DNA of 64,000 bases from Antarcticirhabdus aurantiaca (GTDB lineage Bacteria; Pseudomonadota; Alphaproteobacteria; Rhizobiales; Rhizobiaceae): NCBI RefSeq assembly GCF_009765365.1, contig NZ_VTOM01000013.1, positions 106,937 through 170,936 of the forward strand, in the 5' to 3' direction. The number at the start of each line of letters is the position of its first letter. Position 1 is the stretch's first letter. Below the pieces are notes generated by a model. The model was not told the origin of the DNA. It searched no databases and worked only from the letters and a program-made list of their open reading frames with translations. Both the position numbers and the translations under genes were made by a program. Positions 1-8,959 of the stretch are shown one piece after another.

Positions 1-205
1 CATTCAACATTGAAATCTTGTGTGATGTCCCCGTCCTTTCCATCCGTCGGTTGCCTGTGACATGGATGCGACAGCATCGGGCGAAACGGTTGGGAACGGC
101 GCCGGACCATCCCGCCCGGCAACTTCGCCGGCTTTTCCGCGTTTCCAAGCCGGGTCGGTACAGGGCGGCGTGATGCCCGGCAGTACGCCCGAGAAGGAGT
201 TCCAT

Positions 206-472
206 ATGCGGTTGAAGCTTTGGGTCGGCACGAGCCTTCTGGTGGCAGTCGTCGCCTCGGGCGCTTTCCTGCTGGCGCAACCGGAAGCCCAGGCCGTCGA
301 CGAATCGCAGGCGGTCGCCGTCTCGTGTCAGAATGACATCTCGGCTTGGGACGCGATCCGAGCGGGCTCGGCGAATGCTGACCGGAGCGAGATGTCGAAG
401 GCTCTGGATGCTGCCGTGCGCTGCGGGCACCAGATCACGACGGAAGATCGCGAACTGCTGGGCGAGGTCTGA
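206..472 (+). CDS. small secreted protein, unknown function
   Basis: 88-residue protein whose start is fixed by an AAGGAGT ribosome-binding site six bases upstream; the same frame is open for 48 more codons upstream, but nothing supports starting there. Residues 1-32 form a typical signal peptide (MRLKLW, hydrophobic core, AQA cleavage region). The mature part is short and has two cysteines, in SCQND and RCGHQ, that could form a disulfide in the periplasm. I recognise no domain. It stands alone, followed by a GC-rich hairpin. It is likely an exported small protein; its function is unknown. Confidence 0.6.
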   Translation: MRLKLWVGTSLLVAVVASGAFLLAQPEAQAVDESQAVAVSCQNDISAWDAIRAGSANADRSEMSKALDAAVRCGHQITTEDRELLGEV

Positions 473-881
473 CGACGGAGCGACCGCGGCGGCACCCCGC
501 CCGGCTCGCGCCGGACGGGGCTCTGCATATTCCCGAGGAAGCTTGGATCGCTTGGGTCCGCATCCCTGCGGGAGGTGGCGGCGCGCCTTTAGCATCGATG
601 ATCCGAGAAGCGGAACCCCTGATTGTTCGCGGAACGGCTCGTCGAGCCCTCGGATCGTTGAGAAAGGGGCCGATTTCGGATCGAGCCGGATGTCGTAAGT
701 GCCACGCGTCCGTTCGGTTGCCGGCCCTTAGTCCGGATGGGCGAGCCACCCTGCCATACAATCCGGCTGAATGCTTTCGTACGAAGCAATGGCGCGGCAA
801 AGCTGATCCCGGTAAGAGCACGGCGTTGATCGACTGGCTCCTCGTGCTGTCCGGTCCCTTGGCGAAGCGAGACCACCAACG
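473..881. other. gene-free stretch
   Basis: About 400 bases between the small secreted protein and the GT2 gene. Apart from the hairpin near its left edge, I see no convincing gene or RNA. The open frames here lack ribosome-binding sites and family resemblance. Confidence 0.5.
495..520 (+). terminator. GC-rich hairpin after the small secreted protein
   Basis: CCCCG, C, CCGGC, loop TCGC, GCCGG, A, CGGGG: a ten-base-pair stem with one C/A mismatch, 22 bases after the stop codon. There is no T-run, so it is at best a weak or Rho-assisted terminator. Confidence 0.4.
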
Positions 882-1847
882 ATGACAGTTCCGGATCTCA
901 GAGCTGTGCTGGCCAGCGATGGCGCTCCTCCGCCACCGTCCCGCGACCTTCGCCGCGGCTTGGACCACGTGCCGCGCGCCGCCGTTCTGCGCCGTTTAGC
1001 CCGGCGCCTCGATAGCCTTTTCATGCGACCAGCGAAGCTTGTGTCCAGCAATCTGCTTCCGGGCGGTCTTGGCTCCCAAGGCATCGAGATCCTGCCTCGC
1101 TCGGTAGACGACGCGCTTCCTCCCGTGCGCTTCGCGTTGATCAGCGTCGTTGTCCCGGCACGCAACGAAGCGGCGAACCTGCCGATCCTGGTGGAGGAGA
1201 TCACGACCGCGCTCGGAGCGCGCGACCACGAGATCATCATCGTCGACGATGGATCGTCGGACGACACGCCCGCCGTTCTGGTCGCGCTGCGCGCCTCCGG
1301 CTTCGCAGTTCGTCATGTGCGACACGACCACGCCTGCGGGCAAAGCCGCGCGATCCGCACGGGCGCCCTTCTCGCGCGCGGCGACGTCGTCGCGACCATC
1401 GACGGCGACGGGCAGAACGACCCGCGATTTCTTCCCCAGCTCATCAATCTTCTCGAAGTGTCCGGCCGGCAGACCGCGCTCGCCGCCGGACAACGGTTGC
1501 GCCGAACCGACACGCCGATGAAGCAGGCCGCCTCGACCTTCGCCAACCGGCTGCGCTCGGCCATGCTGCGGGACGGCACGCGCGACACCGGATGCGGGCT
1601 GAAGGCCATCCCGACGCAGGTCCTGAAAACCCTGCCCTATTTCGAGGGCTGGCACCGCTACCTGCCGGCGCTCGTTCTGCGCGAGGGGCTGGGCGTCGTG
1701 CACCTCGACGTCGTCGACCGGAACCGGCGCTTCGGGCAGTCGAACTACGGCATCTTCGATCGTGCGCTGGTCGGAGCCGTGGACCTGTGGGGCGTCTGGT
1801 GGCTCCTGCGACGGGGGCGCCGGCGCCCGTCCGTGACGGAGCTCTAG
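882..1847 (+). CDS. GT2 glycosyltransferase, dolichol/polyprenyl-phosphate mannosyltransferase-like
   Basis: 321 residues. From about residue 85 it is a classic GT-A fold of the DPM/ArnC type: ISVVVPARNEAANLP at the start, IIIVDDGSSDDT for nucleotide binding, and a metal-binding IDGDGQND motif. The conserved DTGCGLKA stretch is also present. It probably moves a sugar from a nucleotide donor to a polyprenyl phosphate at the inner face of the membrane. The 80 residues before the domain are unusual; starts at 1023 or an internal TTG at 1137 are possible, as none has a good ribosome-binding site. The LAB_N gene follows after four bases, and a GT39 transferase lies further on, suggesting one lipid or envelope glycosylation function. 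Confidence 0.85.
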   Translation: MTVPDLRAVLASDGAPPPPSRDLRRGLDHVPRAAVLRRLARRLDSLFMRPAKLVSSNLLPGGLGSQGIEILPRSVDDALPPVRFALISVVVPARNEAANLPILVEEITTALGARDHEIIIVDDGSSDDTPAVLVALRASGFAVRHVRHDHACGQSRAIRTGALLARGDVVATIDGDGQNDPRFLPQLINLLEVSGRQTALAAGQRLRRTDTPMKQAASTFANRLRSAMLRDGTRDTGCGLKAIPTQVLKTLPYFEGWHRYLPALVLREGLGVVHLDVVDRNRRFGQSNYGIFDRALVGAVDLWGVWWLLRRGRRRPSVTEL

Positions 1848-1851
1848 CCGC

Positions 1852-2211
1852 GTGCTGCAGTCCATTGCCGACTTCTTCCACCACGTCTTCGTCGAGCGCT
1901 TCGACATGTGGGTCGTGCTCGGCTTCGTGGCTCAGGCCATGTTCACCGGGCGCTTCATCGTCCAGTGGATCGCATCGGAGCGCGCCAGGCGAAGCGTCGT
2001 CCCTGTCGCCTTCTGGACGCTCTCCCTGGCCGGAGGCGCCCTTCTCCTCGTCTACGCCATCCACCGGCGCGACCCGGTCTTCATCGCCGGACAGGCGGCG
2101 GGGCTCATCGTCTACCTCCGGAACCTCAAGCTCATCGCCAACGAGAAGCGCGGCGCTCCGGCTACCGTTCGCCCGTCTGGGCAGGGCCCCTCCACGACCA
2201 ATTCCGGTTGA
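1852..2211 (+). CDS. LAB_N (lipid-A-disaccharide synthase N-terminal domain-like) membrane protein
   Basis: 119 residues starting with GTG, four bases after the GT2 stop codon, so the two are probably cotranscribed and coupled. The sequence has the stand-alone LAB_N pattern: MWVVLGFVAQAMFTGRF, then IVQWIASERARRSVVP, then two further hydrophobic segments, about three membrane helices in all. In many alphaproteobacteria this small protein sits beside a DPM-like GT2 and a GT39 transferase, as here. The molecular role is not established; it probably supports sugar-lipid handling in the inner membrane. The C-terminal 20 residues are polar and probably not conserved. Confidence 0.8.
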   Translation: MLQSIADFFHHVFVERFDMWVVLGFVAQAMFTGRFIVQWIASERARRSVVPVAFWTLSLAGGALLLVYAIHRRDPVFIAGQAAGLIVYLRNLKLIANEKRGAPATVRPSGQGPSTTNSG

Positions 2212-2324
2212 CGACCTGCGCCTGCCGGGGCTAGAGCCCAAGCCGCGTGAACCGTTCGGCAGCGAACGTCATTCTCACCGGCCTTCAACGAAGACGGGTG
2301 ATGGAGCTGCCGACAGGAAGGCCT

Positions 2325-2411
2325 GGATGGGTGGCCGAGCGGTTGAAGGCACCGGTCTTGAAAACCGGCGGGCGGGAAACCGTCTCGTGGGTTCGAATCC
2401 CACCCCATCCG
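2325..2411 (+). tRNA. tRNA-Ser (anticodon UGA)
   Basis: Acceptor arms GGATGGG and CCCATCC pair, with discriminator G at the last base. The anticodon loop reads CTTGAAA, giving UGA. There is a long variable arm, as expected for serine, and the T-loop is GGTTCGAATCC. CCA is not encoded. Length 87. Confidence 0.95.
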
Positions 2412-2461
2412 TTCCCAGCCGCGCTCGCGCGTGAGCCGAGCGCCGTGCCGTTTCCGTCAGG

Positions 2462-3667
2462 ATGAACGACATGCGACCTTCCGACCCGACCCGATCGGCG
2501 GAGCGACGGAACCGGCTGTCGGACGGCTTCGACGCCTTGGCGGGATGGGCGACGCGTCGCATCGTCGGGATACCGGCGTCGCTCCTCTTTGTCGCGGCGG
2601 TGTTCGCTCTCAACCTCGTGCTCAACATCGAGGACGGGACGGTCGGCTACGACGATCGCGAACAGCTTCAGCACATGACGAGGTGGGCCTGGGGCTACTC
2701 GGGCGTTCAGCCGCCGCTCCACACCTGGATCGTGAAGTCGATGGTGCCGATCTTCGGCGACGGCATCGATGCGATCTACGCTGCGCGCTTCCTGGTTCTG
2801 CTTCTCGTCTTCATCGCGATGTATGCCGCGGCCAAGCTCATGCGGCTGACGCCCGAGGGCACCGCGGCGGCGGTGCTGGGGCTGTTCCTGCTGCCGCAGA
2901 TCGGCTGGGAGGCGCAGCGCAGCTTCAGTCACTCGCTGACCGGTCTCCTGGGAGCCGTTGCAAGTCTGGCGGCGCTTCTCTGGGTCGTTCGCGACGGCAG
3001 GCGCATCGCCTATGCCGCCCTCGGCCTCGCCGCGGCGGTCGCGCTTCTCGGGAAGTACAACGGCGCGATCCTGCTCTTAGGCCTCGCCGCCGGAACGCTT
3101 TCGGCGGGCCCGCTCACGCGGGCTATCCGGCCGCGCCGGCTCCTCGTGTCGCTCGGCGTGTTCCTCGCCGCGATCGCGGGACCGGCTCTCTGGCTGAGCG
3201 GGCGCATCGGCACGCTCGATGACAGCGCTCACAAGTTCAAGGCAGGCGACACGTCGTCGCCGATCCTGGATCGGCTCGCGGGCATGGGCTCCCTCTCGCT
3301 TGCGATCGGCGCGTACTCCGGCCTGCTCGTCGGGCTGGTTCTGCTGGCTCTGCCGGCCGGGGGGCGCCTGCAGGCGCTGCAGGGCGCGGCGCGGCGCGTG
3401 AGCGAACAGGCCAAGGTGCGGCTTGTCTTCGTGGCGATTCTCGTGGGCTTGGTCCTGCTCGCGGTCGGCCTTCTCGTCGGAGGGGCCACCAACGTCGAGA
3501 CCTACTGGCTTCATCCCCTGCTCGTCTTCACGCCACTCGCCGCCGCAGCAGCCTTCGACGGACTGCCGGCCGGCTCGCGGGTCCACCGCGCCACCATCGG
3601 CAGCGCGGTCCTTGCGGCGATCGTGACGGTCCTGGCCTTCGTCCTTCGAACGCTCGATCTCGCCTGA
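2462..3667 (+). CDS. ArnT-like family 39 glycosyltransferase, integral membrane
   Basis: 401 residues with roughly ten hydrophobic segments. The first periplasmic loop carries the GT39 signature: an acidic pair in GYDDREQ followed by QPPLHTWIVK, as in ArnT and protein mannosyltransferases that use polyprenyl-phosphate sugars. It likely transfers a sugar from a lipid carrier made by the GT2 upstream onto an envelope acceptor; the substrate cannot be read from the sequence. AGGA lies eight bases before an internal ATG at 2471, which may be the true start. The neighbours are tRNA-Ser before and a convergent quinone reductase after. Confidence 0.85.
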   Translation: MNDMRPSDPTRSAERRNRLSDGFDALAGWATRRIVGIPASLLFVAAVFALNLVLNIEDGTVGYDDREQLQHMTRWAWGYSGVQPPLHTWIVKSMVPIFGDGIDAIYAARFLVLLLVFIAMYAAAKLMRLTPEGTAAAVLGLFLLPQIGWEAQRSFSHSLTGLLGAVASLAALLWVVRDGRRIAYAALGLAAAVALLGKYNGAILLLGLAAGTLSAGPLTRAIRPRRLLVSLGVFLAAIAGPALWLSGRIGTLDDSAHKFKAGDTSSPILDRLAGMGSLSLAIGAYSGLLVGLVLLALPAGGRLQALQGAARRVSEQAKVRLVFVAILVGLVLLAVGLLVGGATNVETYWLHPLLVFTPLAAAAAFDGLPAGSRVHRATIGSAVLAAIVTVLAFVLRTLDLA

Positions 3668-3684
3668 ACTCCAGAGCTCGCCGG

Positions 3685-4662
3685 TCAGGCCATCGTGATG
3701 ATGGTGGTGCCGGTGGTGCGGCGCGCTTCGAGGTCGCGGTGGGCGTCGGCGGCCTTCTCCAGGGGATAGCGCTGTCCGATCAGGATCTTCACCGCACCCA
3801 ACGCGATGACGTCGAACAGGGAGTTGGCGCTGTCCTCGAATTCCTCCCGCGTCGCCGTGTAGCCGAAGAGGCTCGGACGGGTGGCGAAGAGCGATCCCTT
3901 CTGGTTCAGAATGGCCAGGTCGATGTCCGGCAGCTTGCCCGAGGACTGGCCGAAGGTGACCCATAGACCGCGCCGCCGCAGGCAGTCCAGGCTCTTCGGA
4001 AAGGTGTCGCGGCCGACGGAGTCGTAGACCACGTCGCACTTGCGCCCGTCCGTGATCTCGGCGACCCGGGCGACGAAGTCCTCTTCGTTGTAGTTGATGA
4101 CGTGGTCGTAGCCGTGCGCGAGGGCGAGTTCGCACTTTTCGGCGCTGCCGGCCGTGCCGATCACGGTCGCGCCGAGATGCTTCGCCCACTGCCCGGCGAT
4201 CAGGCCGACGCCGCCGGCGGCGGCGTGGAAGAGGATCGTCGTGCCCGGTCCCACCTCGAAGGTACGTCGCAGGAGATATTCGGCGGTCATGCCCTTGAGC
4301 ATGGCGCCGGCTGCGACGTCGGTCTCGACGCCCGCAGGCAGCTTCGCGACCTTGTCCGCCTCGACCACGATGGCGTCCGCATAGGTGCCGTTCGCGCCGC
4401 TATAGGCGACGCGGTCGCCGACGGCCACGGAGAACACACCCTCGCCCGCCTCCTCCACGGTGCCCGCGCCCTCCTTGCCCGGCACGAAGGGCATCTCGGC
4501 CGACTTGTAGAGGCCGGTGCGGAAGTAGACGTCGATGAAGTTGAGGCCGGCTGCGGCCTGGCGGACGCGGATCTGGCCGGGCCCCGGACGTCCCGGATCG
4601 CGCTCTCCGAGCTGGAGGACCTCTGGGCCGCCGAGCTGGTTGATGACGATGGCTCGCGTCAT
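3685..4662 (-). CDS. NADPH:quinone oxidoreductase, zinc-free MDR family
   Basis: 325 residues. MTRAIVINQLGGPEVLQ at the start, GLNFIDVYFRTGLY in the catalytic half, and the nucleotide-binding HAAAGGVGLIAGQWAKHLGA place it with quinone reductases of the QOR type. It should reduce quinones or enals with NADPH in the cytosol. The start at 4662 is chosen over one five codons upstream because GGGAG sits at the right distance. It lies 33 bases downstream of the phosphatidylcholine synthase gene on the same strand, so the two may be cotranscribed. Confidence 0.9.
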   Translation of the reverse strand: MTRAIVINQLGGPEVLQLGERDPGRPGPGQIRVRQAAAGLNFIDVYFRTGLYKSAEMPFVPGKEGAGTVEEAGEGVFSVAVGDRVAYSGANGTYADAIVVEADKVAKLPAGVETDVAAGAMLKGMTAEYLLRRTFEVGPGTTILFHAAAGGVGLIAGQWAKHLGATVIGTAGSAEKCELALAHGYDHVINYNEEDFVARVAEITDGRKCDVVYDSVGRDTFPKSLDCLRRRGLWVTFGQSSGKLPDIDLAILNQKGSLFATRPSLFGYTATREEFEDSANSLFDVIALGAVKILIGQRYPLEKAADAHRDLEARRTTGTTIITMA

Positions 4663-4695
4663 GACGTTGTCTCCCAAAATGCGTTCAGGTGGGTG

Positions 4696-5424
4696 TCAGC
4701 TCGACACGGCGCCGCCGGCGCGCCGGTCGAGCAGCTGGATGACCGCGCCGATCGAGACGAGATAGAGGCTGGTGAGCGCGACGCCCACCCGCACCCAGGT
4801 CGGCGAGTCGAAGCCGTAGAGCAGCGCGGCGAAGCCGAAGAGCATCCACAGCACCATCGCCGCGAGGTTGAGCGGTCGAAGCCGCACGACGCGCACGGGA
4901 TGGAGAAATTTCACCGGCGCGAAGGTTCCGGCCGCGCAAAGGACGACAGCTGCGAAGACCACCCATTCGCTCGGCTGAATGGCGAAGAAGGCGAAGACTA
5001 CCATGTTCCAGCAGACGGGAAAGCCGCGGAAGAAGTTGTCCTTCGTCTTCATGCGGGTGTCGGCGTAATAGATCGCGCTGGTGATCACGATGAGCGCGGC
5101 CGCGATGAACGACCACGGCTTGCCGATCATGTCGGACAGGTAGAGCGCGACCGCGGGGATGAGGCAGAAAGTCGAATAGTCGATGATCGCGTCGAGCATG
5201 TCGCCGGACCAGTCCGGCAGGACGCGCTTGATCTCGACCTTGCGCGCCATCGGCCCGTCGATCCCGTCGACGAGGAGCGCGAGGCCGAGCCAGGAGAACA
5301 TCGCCACCCACTGCCCCTCGGCCGCCGCGATGAGCGACAGGAACGCCAGAAAGGCGCCGCTTGCCGTGAACAGATGGACGGCGAAGGCCCGCCACCGCTG
5401 AAAAGTCGTCCCTTGAGCCGTCAT
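4696..5424 (-). CDS. pcs: phosphatidylcholine synthase
   Basis: 242 residues with about eight membrane helices. The CDP-alcohol phosphatidyltransferase motif is seen as D53/D56-G57, A60-R61, G74, D78 and D82, with the wider gap typical of the bacterial Pcs branch. The enzyme condenses CDP-diacylglycerol with choline to give phosphatidylcholine in the inner membrane, a hallmark lipid of rhizobia, brucellae and relatives. It is divergent from the UbiH-like gene and followed by the quinone reductase. Confidence 0.92.
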   Translation of the reverse strand: MTAQGTTFQRWRAFAVHLFTASGAFLAFLSLIAAAEGQWVAMFSWLGLALLVDGIDGPMARKVEIKRVLPDWSGDMLDAIIDYSTFCLIPAVALYLSDMIGKPWSFIAAALIVITSAIYYADTRMKTKDNFFRGFPVCWNMVVFAFFAIQPSEWVVFAAVVLCAAGTFAPVKFLHPVRVVRLRPLNLAAMVLWMLFGFAALLYGFDSPTWVRVGVALTSLYLVSIGAVIQLLDRRAGGAVSS

Positions 5425-5573
5425 CGCGCCCCGAAGCGTATCGTCGCACGCTTCAGCCCGAAGCGCCGCTCACCTGTTGCATTCCGGTCTATCGGGCGTA
5501 TCTGCCGATTCCAAGCGGAACGCGCTCGATCAGGTGCGGTTCATGCGCGCGAAACCAAGTCGGGAGCAGTGTT

Positions 5574-6785
5574 ATGGCGTCGAGGCGTTGCGAGGTGGCG
5601 GTGGTCGGCGGCGGTCTCGCAGGTGCGGCCGCGGCGATCGCTTTCGCGGCCGAGGGCTTCGACACCCTTCTCGCCGCGCCCGCCCCGCCCGAGACCGACC
5701 GGCGCTCGACCGCGCTCATCGGACGATCCGTGGCCTTCCTGTCGGCGATCGGCGTCTTCGAGGCGGCGCGTCCGCATGCCGAGGCGCTGCGCTCCATGCG
5801 GCTCATCGACGACACGGGACGTCTCCTGAAGGCGCCGACCGTCGAGTTCCGGGCGAGCGAGATCGGCGTCTCGGCCTTCGGCTACAACATCCTCAACACC
5901 GACCTCGCCGCGGCTCTCGCCGGGCGGGCCGCAGCGCTCTCCTCGCACCTCACGACCGTCGAAGCGCGCGTCGAGGAAATCCGCTTCGAGGACGATCACG
6001 CGGTGCTCGATCTCGGCGAGGCGGGAACGTGGCGAGCGCAGCTCGTCGTCGGCGCCGACGGTCGTCGCTCGATCGCCCGCGAAAAGGCCGGCATCGCAGC
6101 TCGCGAATGGCGCTATCCACAGACCGCGCTCGTCTTCAACTTCGAGCATGCTCGGGCGCACGATGGCGTCTCGAACGAGTTCCACACCCGCAGCGGCCCC
6201 TTCACGCAGGTTCCGTTGCCCGGCTCGCGATCGTCGCTGGTCTGGGTCGAGGCGCCCGACCGGGCGGACCTCTACGCCGACCTGAAGCCGGAGCGCCTCG
6301 GCGCGGTCGTCGAGCAGAAGCTCCACTCGATTCTCGGAGCCGTCACCGTCGAGGAGCCGATCCAGCGCTTTCCTTTGTCCGGGCTGTCCGCCGCGGCGAT
6401 GTCGGGCCCGCGCCTGGCGCTCGTCGGCGAAGCGGCGCATGCCTTTCCGCCGATCGGGGCGCAGGGGCTCAATCTCGGTCTGCGCGACGTGGAGGCGCTC
6501 GTGTCGGCCGTGCGCAACGGCCGCGACGATCCCGGCAGCGCCTCCGTCCTGAGGCGCTACGCTCAAGGCCGGGTCGGCGACGTGTCGAGCCGGTCGAGCG
6601 GCGTCGATCTGCTCAACCGCTCGCTTCTCGCCGACTTCCTGCCCGTTCAGGCCGCCCGCAGCGTCGGCCTCGGAGCGCTCCGCAACGTCGGCTTTCTGCG
6701 CCATTTCGCCATGCGCGAGGGCATCTCGCCGGGCGCGGGTTTCACCGGCATTCCCCGGTCAGTTCGGGAAGGGATCGACGGGTAG
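5574..6785 (+). CDS. UbiH/UbiF-family FAD-dependent hydroxylase
   Basis: 403 residues. The N-terminal FAD motif is VAVVGGGLAGAAAAIAFAAEG, the middle motif VVGADGRRSIAR, and the C-terminal FAD motif LALVGEAAHAFPPIGAQGLNLGLRDVEAL. This is the family that hydroxylates the ubiquinone ring; rhizobia often carry a UbiL-like member with relaxed position specificity, but which carbon this one acts on cannot be told. The gene ends by running 27 bases into the convergent AEC transporter gene, so the two 3' ends overlap tail to tail. Confidence 0.88.
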   Translation: MASRRCEVAVVGGGLAGAAAAIAFAAEGFDTLLAAPAPPETDRRSTALIGRSVAFLSAIGVFEAARPHAEALRSMRLIDDTGRLLKAPTVEFRASEIGVSAFGYNILNTDLAAALAGRAAALSSHLTTVEARVEEIRFEDDHAVLDLGEAGTWRAQLVVGADGRRSIAREKAGIAAREWRYPQTALVFNFEHARAHDGVSNEFHTRSGPFTQVPLPGSRSSLVWVEAPDRADLYADLKPERLGAVVEQKLHSILGAVTVEEPIQRFPLSGLSAAAMSGPRLALVGEAAHAFPPIGAQGLNLGLRDVEALVSAVRNGRDDPGSASVLRRYAQGRVGDVSSRSSGVDLLNRSLLADFLPVQAARSVGLGALRNVGFLRHFAMREGISPGAGFTGIPRSVREGIDG

Positions 6786-7727
6786 GACACCTGAGGTCAG
6801 AAGAATCAGGACACCCGCGACGCTCGCCACGGAGGCGACCGTCGTGACGAGCACGGCGGCGGAGGCGCGCTCCTGTTCGACGCCGTATTGCTGCGCGATG
6901 ACGAAGACGTTCGTCGCGGTCGGCAGGCTGGCGAGAAGCACGGCGCTCTTCACCCATACCGGATCGAAGTCGCCGACGAGTCCGAGAAGAAGCCAGGCGA
7001 GCAGCGGATGGACCGCCAGCTTCGCGACCATGATCGCGCCGAGACCGGCCCGGGCGCCGCGGCTCGTCGCCCGTGACTGAAGGGTGATGCCCATCAGGAA
7101 GAGCGCGCAGGGTGCCGCCGCGCCGGCCAGGATCGCGACGAGCCGCGAGACCGGCTCGGGCAGTTCGACCCTCAGGACGGCGAGGCTCAGGCCGACGATG
7201 GTCGCGATGATGAAGGGGTGGCCGAGGATGCGTTTCAGCACCGTCAGCGCGAGTCGCACCGGGCTCTCCCGCCGCTCGCCCGACAGCGCCATCATCAGCG
7301 GCGCGAGCGCGAAGTGCAGCGTGTTGTCGAAGCAGAAGACGAGGGCGACCGGCACCGCGGCGCCCGGCCCGAAGGCGGCGATCGCGAGGCCCGGCCCCAT
7401 GTAGCCGATGTTGCCGTAAGCGGAAGCGAGGCCGTCGATCGTCGCCTCGGCCGTTCCGACGCGGCCGCGGCGGCGGCGCAGGACGTAGCCGGCGAGGAAC
7501 ATCAGGAAGGTCGCGAGCGTCGTCGCGCCGACGAAGGCGGGATGCGCGAGCTCCTCCACCGGCGTCTTCATCAAAAGCTGAACGAACAGCGCGGGAAGCG
7601 CGATGTAGACGACGAAGAGGCTCAGCCAGACGGTGGCGGCCGGCGGCTGCGGATGGAGGCGCGAGGCGAGAAAGCCGAGGCCGATGAGCGCGAAGAAGGG
7701 AGCGATGAGCCCGAAGACGCCCATCAT
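6759..7727 (-). CDS. AEC-family permease (auxin efflux carrier family)
   Basis: 322 residues with about ten hydrophobic segments in the two-half AEC layout. The start at 7727 (twin ATG) is chosen because AGGAGG lies upstream; the frame stays open far beyond it into hspQ territory without support. Segments such as IALPALFVQLL near the N-terminus and GNIGYMGPGLAIAAFG mid-protein are typical of the family, which moves organic anions across the inner membrane. The substrate is unknown. The gene is convergent with the hydroxylase gene, overlapping its end. Confidence 0.85.
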   Translation of the reverse strand: MMGVFGLIAPFFALIGLGFLASRLHPQPPAATVWLSLFVVYIALPALFVQLLMKTPVEELAHPAFVGATTLATFLMFLAGYVLRRRRGRVGTAEATIDGLASAYGNIGYMGPGLAIAAFGPGAAVPVALVFCFDNTLHFALAPLMMALSGERRESPVRLALTVLKRILGHPFIIATIVGLSLAVLRVELPEPVSRLVAILAGAAAPCALFLMGITLQSRATSRGARAGLGAIMVAKLAVHPLLAWLLLGLVGDFDPVWVKSAVLLASLPTATNVFVIAQQYGVEQERASAAVLVTTVASVASVAGVLILLTSGVLPVDPFPN

Positions 7728-7872
7728 CGGCGGTGTCGCCTCCTGGCGTCGGCTGGGTCCGCAGCTATGCGCGCGAGCGGCAGCAGGACGATGGCTGCCA
7801 GCCTTGGCATTGCGCTTGCGTGTCGGGATCGTGACGGAATAACAACGGTGCCATAACGGAGCCTGCCGCCTG

Positions 7873-8196
7873 ATGCAAACCGCCCGATTCTTTATCGGCC
7901 AGATCGTGAAGCACCGGATCTTCCCCTTCCGCGGCGTGATCTTCGACGTCGATCCCGAGTTCGACAACACCGAGGAATGGTACCAGGCGATCCCCGAGGA
8001 GATCCGGCCGCGCAAGGACCAGCCGTTCTACCATCTCTTCGCGGAGAACGCCGAGAGCGAATACATCGCCTATGTGTCGGAGCAGAACCTTCTGCCGGAC
8101 GACAGCGGCAAGCCCGTGCGTCATCCCCAGATCGCCGAAGTCTTCGACGGGCCGCAGAACGGCGTCTACAAGCTGAAGATCGCCCACCGCAACTGA
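7873..8196 (+). CDS. hspQ: HspQ, hemimethylated-DNA-binding/heat-shock protein
   Basis: 107 residues matching the YccV/HspQ family end to end: FFIGQIVKHRIFPFRGVIFDVDPEF, EEWYQAIPEEIRPRKDQPFYHLFAEN and YIAYVSEQNLLPDDSG. In enterics HspQ is a heat-induced specificity enhancer of the Lon protease and also affects DnaA levels. GGAG lies eleven bases ahead of the start. It is followed by a terminator shared with the convergent ialB gene. Confidence 0.92.
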   Translation: MQTARFFIGQIVKHRIFPFRGVIFDVDPEFDNTEEWYQAIPEEIRPRKDQPFYHLFAENAESEYIAYVSEQNLLPDDSGKPVRHPQIAEVFDGPQNGVYKLKIAHRN

Positions 8197-8223
8197 CGGC
8201 GGACCAGCGGGCGCATGTTCAAA

Positions 8224-8256
8224 ACGAAACGGCGGCCCCGAGGTGCCGCCGTTCGT
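8224..8256. terminator. bidirectional terminator between hspQ and ialB
   Basis: ACGGCGGC, loop CCCGAGGT, GCCGCCGT, extended by CGAA/TTCG with one bulged A. Read leftward the stem is followed by TTTCGTTTTG, a good T-rich tail for ialB. Read rightward the tail is only TTCGTTCGT. Confidence 0.65.
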
Positions 8257-8281
8257 TCGTCTCGAAACGGATCGCCCGCTG

Positions 8282-8959
8282 TTACTGAGCGGTGCCGGCG
8301 TTCGCCTTGGCGGCGTTCTGCGCTTCCTCGAACTTCTGGCGGCGCGCCTCGGCCTGGGCCTGGAGAGCCGAGTTGAGCTGCTCCTGGCTCTGCGCGAGCG
8401 CCGAGGCGTCCTGGGCCGGCCCGTCGAAGGCCTGCGTGAAGCCGCTCAGCGTCACCTTCACCGGGTTCGGCTGGCGCTGGAAGTTGACCGAGGTCACCTG
8501 CAGCTCCTTGCCGCGCTTCATCGAGGCGATCATGGCGTCGGTCAGCTCGGCTTCGGCGATGCAGCGGTCGGGGAAGCAGACGGAGTAGTTCAGTGCCTGC
8601 GGGGCGTTGCCGTCGATCTTCAGCTGAACGCCGGCCGGGATCACGCGGCCGGTCGGAACGACGGCCTGGATCACCTTCTGGTTCACCTTGCCGGTGACGG
8701 CGATGAGGTTCACGGCCGTGACGAGCTGCCGGGTCTCGGCAATCACCGTGTACTGGGTGTTGCAGATGTTGTTCTCGCCCTGCGGCGAGCAGACCTTGAA
8801 CCATTCTGTCGGTAGCACGCCCTTGGCACCACCCGCGGCCGGGGCGGCCGGCGCGGCGGGTGCCTGTTGCGCCATCGCGACGGTGCCGAGGGAGACCAGG
8901 GCGGCGAGACCGGCCACGGCGATGCGCGCGGAGCGCGGGAGGATCTGGGAGAGCGTCAC
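8282..8959 (-). CDS. invasion-associated locus B (IalB) family protein
   Basis: 225 residues. A signal peptide ends at VAMAQQ near residue 32, then an Ala/Pro-rich spacer and the IalB core: WFKVCSPQ, two further cysteine regions at NICNTQY and SVCFPDRC, and GVQLKIDG. The last 45 residues are Gln/Ala-rich and probably a coiled coil. IalB homologues were first linked to erythrocyte invasion in Bartonella, but they are widespread in free-living Hyphomicrobiales, so virulence should not be inferred. It is periplasmic or outer-membrane associated, and ends at the terminator shared with hspQ. Confidence 0.88.
   Translation of the reverse strand: MTLSQILPRSARIAVAGLAALVSLGTVAMAQQAPAAPAAPAAGGAKGVLPTEWFKVCSPQGENNICNTQYTVIAETRQLVTAVNLIAVTGKVNQKVIQAVVPTGRVIPAGVQLKIDGNAPQALNYSVCFPDRCIAEAELTDAMIASMKRGKELQVTSVNFQRQPNPVKVTLSGFTQAFDGPAQDASALAQSQEQLNSALQAQAEARRQKFEEAQNAAKANAGTAQ

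Noticed and set aside
598..885. 95-codon frame before the GT2 gene
   Set aside because: No ribosome-binding site, no domain, atypical residues; it overlaps the start of the better-supported GT2 gene.
8282..8959. IalB as evidence of pathogenicity
   Set aside because: The family is common in free-living Hyphomicrobiales; no other virulence genes are present.
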